A DNA stretch of 18,051 nt from Bacillota bacterium (GTDB lineage: Bacteria; Bacillota; Clostridia; Christensenellales; CAG-138): assembly GCA_023451115.1 (NCBI GenBank), contig JAEXFV010000187.1, positions 1 through 18,051 of the forward strand. Direction: 5' to 3'. Shown piece by piece: positions 12,558-18,051 of this stretch. The position numbers were made by a program, and so were the translations under genes. The notes below the pieces were generated by a model that made no database searches, was not told where the DNA came from, and was given only the letters and a program-made list of their open reading frames with translations. Numbering within the stretch: the first letter of the stretch is position 1; every line of letters begins with the position of its first letter.

Positions 12558-13088
12558 ATGGCATTTTTCTCCCAAGGCATATCCCGTTATAAACTCATGC
12601 TGCTGTTTTTTTTAAAACAGGCGCAATGGGATTTGACCCGGGAGCAGTTATACCGGGTTATGGTGGAAAAGGATTGGATGAATTATTTCGACTTTCAAAC
12701 GGCCTTATTGGAGCTGGAGGAAGACGGATATGTAACTGCAGTGCAGCGGCCCTTTGGCCAGGCGTTTTCCATCAGCCCTGAGGGAGAGCAGGCATTGGAA
12801 CTGTTTCAGAAGCAATTGCCTTTATCGCTGCGCCAGGCTATGGAGGAGTATGTCCGCCAGCGGGGGGAAGCGCTGCGCTGTGAAACCCAGTATGTGGTGC
12901 GCCAGCAGCGGCAGCCGGATGGCAGCTCGAAGGTGGAGCTCAAAGTGCTGGATGGAGCGGACCCTATACTGGAACTGAATTTTTTTGTGCCAACCCATGA
13001 GGCCGCAACCCTTGCCTGCCAGCGTTGGCCGGAACGGGCCCAGGATGTATTCCGGGATATTTTAACGCGGCTGGCAATGGGAGATTAA
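12558..13088 (+). CDS. DUF4364 family winged-helix protein
   Basis: A 176-residue soluble protein of the DUF4364 family, widespread in Clostridia. The N-terminal part (about 8-75) has the look of a winged-helix domain: a helix YKLMLLFFLKQA, a recognition-like helix in YFDFQTALLELEEDGYVTA, then a wing. The C-terminal half holds beta-strand-rich sequence (TQYVVRQQRQPDGSSKVELKVL is one hairpin). A transcription-regulator role is inferred from the fold and not demonstrated. ATG 12558 follows AAGGGGAG at 12538-12545, a somewhat long spacing of 12 bases. It has its own promoter and a terminator, and so is a single-gene unit. Confidence 0.85.
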   Translation: MAFFSQGISRYKLMLLFFLKQAQWDLTREQLYRVMVEKDWMNYFDFQTALLELEEDGYVTAVQRPFGQAFSISPEGEQALELFQKQLPLSLRQAMEEYVRQRGEALRCETQYVVRQQRQPDGSSKVELKVLDGADPILELNFFVPTHEAATLACQRWPERAQDVFRDILTRLAMGD

Positions 13089-13094
13089 AAAGCG

Positions 13095-13124
13095 AAAGCC
13101 GGGCGACAATGCGCTCGGCTTTTT
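13095..13124. terminator. Terminator between DUF4364 and hppA
   Basis: AAAGCCGGGCG (13095-13105) pairs with CGCTCGGCTTT (13112-13122), with one G-T pair, followed by TTTTT on the plus strand. The A-rich left flank gives T residues on the minus strand too, so it may also serve hppA, which ends 70 bases away. Confidence 0.8.
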
Positions 13125-13193
13125 CTTTTCCAGCCTGTTGGGATTAAGAAATCGCGGAAAAGAACAATCCCAAAGCTTGCACTGCTTTTGTAA

Positions 13194-15155
13194 TTATAGG
13201 AATAATGGTGCAAACAACAAGGCAACGATGCTCATCAGCTTGATGAGGATATTCAAGGAAGGTCCGGCGGTATCCTTGAGAGGGTCGCCTACCGTATCCC
13301 CAATGACGGCGGCAGCATGCTCCGGCGTACCTTTGCCTGTTTGCTCCACCGCTTTCTTTGCATTGTCCCATGCGCCGCCGCTGTTGGACATCTGGATTGC
13401 CAGCAGCACCCCGCAAATGGTAGCCCCGATCAACATGCCGGCCAATGCTTCCTTGCCCAGCAGCAACCCTACCAGCAGCGGGGATACCACGGCAAGCGCC
13501 CCGGGAAGGATCATTTGCTTGAGGGATGCGGCGGTAGCGATATCTACGCATTTGGCATAATCCGGTGTTGCCGTGCCTTCCATCAATCCCGCAATCTCCA
13601 GAAATTGGCGGCGTACTTCCCGAATCATGCTTCCTGCGCAGCGGCTTACTGCATCAATGGCCATGGCCGAAAACAGGTAGGTCAGCATAGCGCCGATCAA
13701 CGCGCCGCCAATCACATAAGCGTTGAGCAGGTTGACAGCCTCCAGCCCCACCGTTGCCGCATAGGAGGAAAGCAGGGCCAAAGCGGTGAGAGCGGCGGAG
13801 CCGATGGAAAAGCCCTTGCCAATGGCCGCCGTAGTGTTGCCAATGGAATCCAGCCGGTCAGTAATTTCCCGTACGGAGGCGGGCATATGCGCCATCTGTG
13901 CAATGCCACCCGCGTTGTCTGCAATGGGGCCGTAGGCGTCTACCGCAATCACCGCCCCCACCGTAGCCAACATGCCTACAGCTGAAAGCGCTACCCCAAA
14001 TAAACCGCATACCTGAAAAGAAACGATCACAGATGCTGCAATGATGAAAACCGGGGCCCCTGTAGAGCGCATGCCGATGGACAGCCCCGAGAGGATATTG
14101 GTAGCGGCGCCGGTTTCGCTTTGCCGTACAATATTCTTTACATGGGAAAACCGGTCGGAGGTGTACCATTCCGTTACCACACCGATCACAATGCCGGAGC
14201 ATACTCCGGTAAGGATCGCAAAAAAGTGGGCGTTGCTGTGCAACATGGCGTGGTCCAGAAAATAGCTGCCCAGCAACAGTGCCAGCATGGCAATATAGGT
14301 GCCAGTCATCATAATGCGCTGGGAGTTGCCGCTTTTTGCCAGCTTGACATATCCAATACCCAACATGGAGGCGAATACCCCCAAAGCGCATACAGCGGCG
14401 ACAAAGCCGGCTCCTGCCTGGGCGCTGGCCAATACCCCCAGGATCATTGCCGAGATAATGGAACCAACATAGCTCTCAAACAGGTCTGCGCCCATGCCTG
14501 CTACATCCCCTACGTTATCCCCCACATTATCCGCGATTACGGCAGGATTGCGGGGATCATCCTCCGGGATGCCGGCTTCCACTTTGCCAACCAGGTCCGC
14601 GCCTACATCCGCAGCTTTGGTAAAGATGCCGCCCCCTACCCTGGCAAACAGGGCTACGGAACTGGCACCTAAAGAAAAGCCTGTAAGCGCCTGGGTATCA
14701 CCAAAGATCAGGTACAGGGAGCAAACCCCCAGAAGCCCCAGCCCCACTACGCAAAGGCCCATAACGGAACCGCCGGTAAAGGCCAGGTTCAGGGCCGCTT
14801 TTTCCGATTGCATGGCTGCCTGAGCGGTGCGGGCATTGGCGCTGGTAGCGCTTTTCATGCCCAGGTATCCTGCTGTGATGGAAAGCAGCGCCCCCAGCAA
14901 AAAGCTCACGGCAACCGCCCAACCCATGGAGGGCAACAGTATTAGGGCCAAAAACAAAATTGCCCCGCAGATGGCTATCACCCGGTATTCCCGCTTCAGG
15001 AACGCCATGGCGCCCGTTCGGATGTAACCGGAAATTTCCTCCATCTGAGGGTGAGCAATTGGGGCCCGGTTGGTGCGGCGCAAAAAAATAAATGCCAGCG
15101 CCAGCGCCCCAATGGAAATTCCCAAAGCGGCCAACAAAGAAATCAAACTGTTCAT
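13194..15155 (-). CDS. hppA: Membrane-bound ion-pumping pyrophosphatase
   Basis: A 653-residue polytopic membrane protein that couples pyrophosphate hydrolysis to H+ or Na+ export. The catalytic loops are present: TKAADVGADLVGKVE (179-193), the acidic repeat DNVGDNVGDVAGMGADLFES (209-228), and near the C-terminus GDTVGDPLKDTAGPSLN. At the potassium switch the sequence is GNTTAAIGKG (439-448), with Ala443 where K+-independent enzymes have Lys. It is therefore of the K+-dependent class, which includes the Na+-pumping enzymes of anaerobes such as Thermotoga. Which ion is pumped cannot be read with certainty. ATG 15155 has GGAAGG just upstream and begins the first membrane helix. The length is slightly below the usual 660-720. 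Confidence 0.97.
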   Translation of the reverse strand: MNSLISLLAALGISIGALALAFIFLRRTNRAPIAHPQMEEISGYIRTGAMAFLKREYRVIAICGAILFLALILLPSMGWAVAVSFLLGALLSITAGYLGMKSATSANARTAQAAMQSEKAALNLAFTGGSVMGLCVVGLGLLGVCSLYLIFGDTQALTGFSLGASSVALFARVGGGIFTKAADVGADLVGKVEAGIPEDDPRNPAVIADNVGDNVGDVAGMGADLFESYVGSIISAMILGVLASAQAGAGFVAAVCALGVFASMLGIGYVKLAKSGNSQRIMMTGTYIAMLALLLGSYFLDHAMLHSNAHFFAILTGVCSGIVIGVVTEWYTSDRFSHVKNIVRQSETGAATNILSGLSIGMRSTGAPVFIIAASVIVSFQVCGLFGVALSAVGMLATVGAVIAVDAYGPIADNAGGIAQMAHMPASVREITDRLDSIGNTTAAIGKGFSIGSAALTALALLSSYAATVGLEAVNLLNAYVIGGALIGAMLTYLFSAMAIDAVSRCAGSMIREVRRQFLEIAGLMEGTATPDYAKCVDIATAASLKQMILPGALAVVSPLLVGLLLGKEALAGMLIGATICGVLLAIQMSNSGGAWDNAKKAVEQTGKGTPEHAAAVIGDTVGDPLKDTAGPSLNILIKLMSIVALLFAPLFL

Positions 15156-15248
15156 ATTCCTTCCATCCCCTTTTTAAAAATTATGATCTTATATAATAAA
15201 AAATTATATATAATAGAACTTATGTTGGTTTAACGAATATCTAACTCT

Positions 15249-15277
15249 ATCATGGCAGACAGGTATATAACCGTCAA
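15249..15277 (-). promoter_or_regulatory. Candidate promoter of hppA
   Basis: On the minus strand TTGACG (15277-15272) and CATGAT (15254-15249) are 17 bases apart. The leader would be about 90 bases and very AT-rich. The remainder of the gap between hppA and sigF (15156-15391) shows no gene. Confidence 0.45.
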
Positions 15278-15391
15278 CTGTTTATTTCAAAATCAAATAT
15301 TGGGATTTTTTATGTAACTTTTAAAATATACTTTCATGAAATGAAGTTAGAAATTTAAAAAGTGAAGATAAATAGGCAGGTTTGAAACATG

Positions 15392-15429
15392 AAAAAAGTA
15401 AGATGCCGCCCGATTATTGGGCGGCGTCT
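15392..15429 (-). terminator. Terminator of the spoIIA operon, overlapping the sigF stop
   Basis: On the minus strand AGACGCCGCCC (15429-15419) pairs with GGGCGGCATCT (15411-15401), followed by TACTTTTTT. The TAA stop of sigF (15416-15414) lies in the loop, so the last codons of the gene form one arm. Confidence 0.85.
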
Positions 15430-16151
15430 TTCAATTTGCTTATGATGCGGCTTTCCAGCCGGGAAATTTGCACCTGGGATACCCCCATTAACCGGGCGAT
15501 TTCGGACTGGGTTTTATCCTGGAAAAAGCGCAGTACGATAAGCTGGCGTTCTCGCGCCTCCAGCTGGCCCAGCAGCTCTTTAAGCAGGATTTTATCCACC
15601 ATGGCATTGTCTTCGCTGCCTTGCTGTTGCATGCGGTCGAGCAAAGTGGTTTCAGAGCCATCGTCATATACCCGTTCGTAAAGGGACATATGGGGCCGGG
15701 CGGACTCCAGCGCTGCGGCGATGTCTTCGGGGGAGGCATCGACTGCCTCGGCCAGTTCTAAAATACCAGGATCCCGCCCCAGTGAACGCCGCAACCGCTC
15801 CTGGGCGGCAGCCGCTTTTGCAGCCAGTTCCTTCATGGAGCGGCTGACCTTTACCATGCCGTCGTCCCGGAGGAAGCGCTTGATTTCGCCGGCGATCATC
15901 GGCACGGCATAGGTGGAAAACCGCACGTTGAAGCGCTCGGCATAGTTGTTAATGGCTTTCACAAGCCCAAGGCAGCCTATCTGGTACAGGTCGTCAAACT
16001 CAACGCCTCGACCCAGGTATTTTTTGACGATGGACTTTACCAGCGCCGTATTATGCCGCACCAGAAGATCCATCGCTTCGTCGTCCCCTGCCTGGGCTTG
16101 CCGGATCAGCGCCAGAACCTCCTCATGGGGGAGGGGGGCAGCGTCCATCAT
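15414..16151 (-). CDS. sigF: RNA polymerase sporulation sigma factor SigF (SpoIIAC)
   Basis: A 245-residue sigma-70 family factor that directs early forespore transcription. Region 2 is clear: LVKSIVKKYLGRGVEFDDLYQIG, then GLVKAINNY and FSTYAVPMIAGEIKRFLRDDG (about 37-98). A short region 3 follows, then region 4 with RQLIVLRFFQDKTQSEIARLMGVSQVQISRLE (about 203-234), the -35 binding helix-turn-helix. The length matches B. subtilis SigF (about 255). Its ATG overlaps the spoIIAB stop (TGA at 16150-16148), so translation is coupled to its own anti-sigma factor, the standard arrangement. It is held inactive by SpoIIAB until SpoIIAA releases it. A neighbouring spoVA locus is not present. Confidence 0.96.
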   Translation of the reverse strand: MMDAAPLPHEEVLALIRQAQAGDDEAMDLLVRHNTALVKSIVKKYLGRGVEFDDLYQIGCLGLVKAINNYAERFNVRFSTYAVPMIAGEIKRFLRDDGMVKVSRSMKELAAKAAAAQERLRRSLGRDPGILELAEAVDASPEDIAAALESARPHMSLYERVYDDGSETTLLDRMQQQGSEDNAMVDKILLKELLGQLEARERQLIVLRFFQDKTQSEIARLMGVSQVQISRLESRIISKLKDAAQ

Positions 16152-16588
16152 GAGACTTTAGGCCCTTGTATGGTTTTTTGCATGGTCACAGTGGTGCCCC
16201 GTCCCACCTCGGATTGCACCGTAACCTGTTCCATAAACGCTTCCATCACTGTGAAGCCCATGCCGGATCGTTCCAACTCCGGATGAGAGGTGTAAAACGG
16301 CTGCCGGGCCATTTCCACATCCTCAATTCCCGCACCGGTATCCCGCACGGAGATGGTGCAGCGGTTGCCCATAATGCCACAATCCAGATACACCAGGCCT
16401 GGGCCATTGCCATATCCATGGATGATTGCGTTGGTCACCGCTTCGGATACTGCGGTGCGAATGTCGGACAGCTCTTCCAATGTTGGGTTGAGCTGGGAAA
16501 GAAAAGCCCCCGCCGCAGCTCTGGCAAACGCTTCGTTCTGCGAGAGGCTGGAAAAACTCAAATGCATTTCATTATCATATCGATCCAT
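16148..16588 (-). CDS. spoIIAB: Anti-sigma F factor and serine kinase SpoIIAB
   Basis: A 146-residue GHKL-fold kinase that binds SigF and phosphorylates SpoIIAA. The N-box is SEAVTNAIIHGYGNG (about 48-62), the G1 box is RDTGAGIEDVEMARQPFYTS (about 82-101), and G2 is LERSGMGFTVME (about 105-116). The family's usual N-terminus, NEMHLSFSSLSQNEAFAR, begins at residue 6, so the seven residues before Met8 are dispensable. Met8 is an alternative start, but the ATG at 16588 lies 11 bases after a GGGGGT. The gene lies 21 bases after spoIIAA. Confidence 0.96.
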   Translation of the reverse strand: MDRYDNEMHLSFSSLSQNEAFARAAAGAFLSQLNPTLEELSDIRTAVSEAVTNAIIHGYGNGPGLVYLDCGIMGNRCTISVRDTGAGIEDVEMARQPFYTSHPELERSGMGFTVMEAFMEQVTVQSEVGRGTTVTMQKTIQGPKVS

Positions 16589-16609
16589 CCTTATTACCCC
16601 CTTTACCCC

Positions 16610-16915
16610 TTAGACCCGGTCTACCAACGCATATAAGCCAGACATGCGAAAAATCCGGTCGATGGGTGTGGACACGCCGGATACCAACAGACGCCCTCCT
16701 CGGGCAGATAAAGACCGATAACGGCCCAGCACCACTCCCAGGCCGGAGCTGTCCATAAACTGTACGCCGGATAAATCCAGCTCCAGCTCCTGCACAGTGG
16801 GATCTGCGATCAAAGCATCCAAATCGCCTCGCAGCGTTTCGGCGCAATGATGATCCAGCTCCCCATCTAACCGCACGGTAATGCGCTGCCCCCGGCGGAT
16901 GGCGTTGAGTTGCAT
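16610..16915 (-). CDS. spoIIAA: Anti-anti-sigma factor SpoIIAA
   Basis: A 101-residue STAS-domain protein that frees SigF by binding SpoIIAB when unphosphorylated. The phosphorylation site is Ser56 in FMDSSGLGVVLGRY, equivalent to Ser58 of B. subtilis. GELDHHCAETLRGDLD (18-33) and the C-terminal IFRMSGL are typical. The protein is slightly shorter at its C-terminus than the Bacillus homologue (about 117). ATG 16915 has a GGAAGGAGG ribosome binding site (about 16929-16921). It is the first gene of spoIIAA-spoIIAB-sigF. The SpoIIE phosphatase that would act on it is not in the window. Confidence 0.96.
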   Translation of the reverse strand: MQLNAIRRGQRITVRLDGELDHHCAETLRGDLDALIADPTVQELELDLSGVQFMDSSGLGVVLGRYRSLSARGGRLLVSGVSTPIDRIFRMSGLYALVDRV

Positions 16916-16956
16916 ACGATTTCCTCCTTCCCCAAAACATGGTAATGTTTTGGGAT

Positions 16957-16981
16957 ATCATAATGTGCTGTGTAAAATCCT
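16957..16981 (-). promoter_or_regulatory. SigH-like promoter of the spoIIA operon
   Basis: On the minus strand AGGATTT (16981-16975) resembles the SigH -35 (AGGAnnT) and ATGAT (16961-16957) is a partial match to the -10 (GAAT). Their 13-base gap is suitable. In Bacillus this operon is read by SigH with Spo0A-P. Confidence 0.5.
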
Positions 16982-17126
16982 TTGGTTTTGACACACCAGG
17001 TCTCGCTGAGAAACCCTTGTAAAATTCGCCCTTTGCAGCTTTGCCCGGGCCTCCTATACCTATTCGAGGGAGAAATTTCGCGCCCTGCAAAAAATAATGG
17101 GCGCTATTGGGGGATGGATGGTTTGA

Positions 17127-17134
17127 TTGTCGAA
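17127..17134 (+). promoter_or_regulatory. Candidate Spo0A box
   Basis: TTGTCGAA contains a perfect TGTCGAA 0A box. It lies about 150 bases upstream of the presumed spoIIA promoter, further than is usual. The rest of 16982-17295 holds no gene; it has a small CCCTA/TAGGG hairpin at 17166-17180. Confidence 0.4.
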
Positions 17135-17295
17135 TGGGGTATATCGGCCAAATTCACGGATTCCCCCCTAGCACATAGGGTTCCCAAAAACTGGGTTTTT
17201 ATACCGGGAATACTATTTTTATGCTGCAAATTGTTGGTTTTGCAATTTTTTAAATAGAATAGAGAGGAAACGCAATAGGGAAATTTATGTCCAGG

Positions 17296-17304
17296 TGATA
17301 TAAT
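17296..17304 (+). promoter_or_regulatory. Extended -10 promoter of the GNAT gene
   Basis: TGATATAAT: TATAAT at 17299-17304 with TG two bases before. No clear -35. The GGAGGAGGG ribosome binding site follows at 17341-17349. Confidence 0.5.
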
Positions 17305-17356
17305 ACCAATGCCGAGACGGCCAACAAGTTGAAGTTTTGAGGAGGAGGGTGGATAG

Positions 17357-17812
17357 ATGGGCTATAAAATAGTACGGCTAATAGACAGACCGGAGCTTGA
17401 AGAACAGGCGGCGCAATGGTTCCATGAAAAATGGGGAATTCCATTGACGGCATATAAGGAAAGTATGGCAGATTGCCTACAGGGAAGGAAACCAATACCG
17501 CAATGGTATTTGGCAATGGAAGATAAGCGGATGGTTGGCGGGGCAGGAGTGATTGCAAATGACTTTCACGATAGAAAAGACCTTGCTCCCAATGTTTGCG
17601 CATTATATACGGAAGAAGATAAGCGCTGCAGGGGAATAGCGGGTGCATTGCTTAATTATGTATGTGTTGACATGAAAAAGAAAGGAATAGACACTTTATA
17701 CCTTATAACAGACCATACGTCTTTTTATGAACGCTATAATTGGGAGTTTTTTTGCATGGTACAGGGAGATGGGGAAGTTGATTTGACAAGGATGTACGTC
17801 CATAGAATGTGA
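17357..17812 (+). CDS. GNAT-family N-acetyltransferase
   Basis: A 151-residue cytosolic acetyltransferase of the GNAT fold. The acetyl-CoA pyrophosphate loop is recognisable as EEDKRCRGIAGALLNYV (about 91-107; the R-x-x-G-x-A core), preceded by the strand PNVCALYT and followed by KKKGIDTLYLITDHTSFYERYNWEFF (about 112-137), which is the motif B region with the usual Tyr-Glu-Arg-x-Gly-like turn (FYERYNW here). The substrate is unknown. ATG 17357 has GGAGGAGGG at 17341-17349. The codon use is more AT-rich than in the neighbouring spoIIA operon, so it could be a recent arrival. It is divergent from spoIIAA and separated from it by 440 bases. Confidence 0.9.
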   Translation: MGYKIVRLIDRPELEEQAAQWFHEKWGIPLTAYKESMADCLQGRKPIPQWYLAMEDKRMVGGAGVIANDFHDRKDLAPNVCALYTEEDKRCRGIAGALLNYVCVDMKKKGIDTLYLITDHTSFYERYNWEFFCMVQGDGEVDLTRMYVHRM

Positions 17813-18002
17813 CAATTTTCCGTGGCGCATCTATTTCTTGAAATGTAACGCAATAGAACCCTTATCTTATGAGTAAAGGGATAAATACCGATAAAAAGTT
17901 ATAAAACCATTTTCATCTATAAAATCAATAAAAAATAGAAATTCAACCGCATGCTGGTCATATAAATAATTGGAAAACGCTGCGGCTGGAACGGAAAATT
18001 GC
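17813..18002. other. AT-rich intergenic stretch
   Basis: About 190 bases of AT-rich sequence without a gene. A weak hairpin, CCCTT/AAGGG (17860-17880), might act as an inefficient terminator for the GNAT gene. The composition turns abruptly GC-rich at about 17979 ahead of the next gene. Confidence 0.3.
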
Positions 18003-18036
18003 GCTCCGGCGCCGCCGCCCGGAAAGGGGACGTTCC

Positions 18037-18051
18037 ATGAAAAAACTGGGT
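18037..18051 (+). CDS. Start of an off-window gene (MKKLG...)
   Basis: ATG 18037 follows AAAGGGGA (18023-18030) with suitable spacing and encodes MKKLG before the window ends. The basic start would suit a signal peptide or membrane protein, but five residues cannot show this. Confidence 0.45.

Noticed and set aside
13317..13985. 222-residue plus-strand ORF opposite hppA
   Set aside because: Antisense to the conserved C-terminal half of the pyrophosphatase, with no start signal.
1..18051. CRISPR array
   Set aside because: No regularly spaced direct repeats of 23-50 bases and no cas-like genes seen.

Overview
The window looks like chromosomal DNA of an endospore-forming, anaerobic Clostridia-type Firmicute. 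The evidence is a complete spoIIAA-spoIIAB-sigF operon, strong GGAGG-type ribosome binding sites, SigA-like TTGACA/TATAAT promoters with 17-base spacers, tRNA genes that encode their CCA ends, a membrane pyrophosphatase, and several protein families (DUF2325, DUF3793, DUF4364, DUF6179, DUF6323, C_GCAxxG_C_C) known mainly from anaerobic Clostridia. I cannot name a genus from sequence alone.

Layout. Bases 1-1990 are a worn accessory region. They hold a terminator of an off-window gene, an AT-rich patch with a repeated TGGGGTCA motif (possible IS end), the C-terminal stump of a sugar-phosphate isomerase/epimerase, an intact glyoxalase-I-like gene, a long geneless stretch, and fragments that look like mobile-element debris. 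Bases 2010-4022 carry a fumarylacetoacetate-hydrolase family enzyme and then a metal-linked cluster: a Cys-rich membrane-anchored HMA protein, a DUF2325 protein, and a frameshifted DUF3793 remnant. The HMA and DUF2325 genes are preceded by nearly identical 20-base operator-like sites. A PatB/MalY-type C-S lyase follows on the minus strand (4132-5328). Divergent from it is a heterodimeric ABC exporter whose two halves share one canonical and one degenerate ATP site (5676-9166). A ferritin with a full ferroxidase centre comes next.

Bases 9933-11355 hold an overlapping DUF6323-DUF6179 pair of unknown function with a hairpin leader. A C_GCAxxG_C_C family protein follows. Between 12012 and 12457 lies a minus-strand RNA operon: promoter, tRNA-Val(GAC), a highly structured spacer that may be a 6S-like RNA, tRNA-Gln(CTG), and a 45-base palindromic terminator. 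A DUF4364 winged-helix gene points away from it. The right part is minus strand: a K+-dependent-type membrane pyrophosphatase (hppA) and the spoIIA operon with a SigH-like promoter. A GNAT acetyltransferase and the first codons of an off-window gene close the window.

How the genes fit together: the ferritin, the Cys-rich/HMA protein, DUF2325 and the DUF3793 remnant suggest metal (probably iron) handling, with a DtxR-type repressor as the plausible but unproven regulator. The spoIIA operon is a standard anti-sigma switch for forespore transcription. The most interesting unexplained items are the DUF6323/DUF6179 pair, the structured RNA inside the tRNA operon, and the paired operators around 2950 and 3521.
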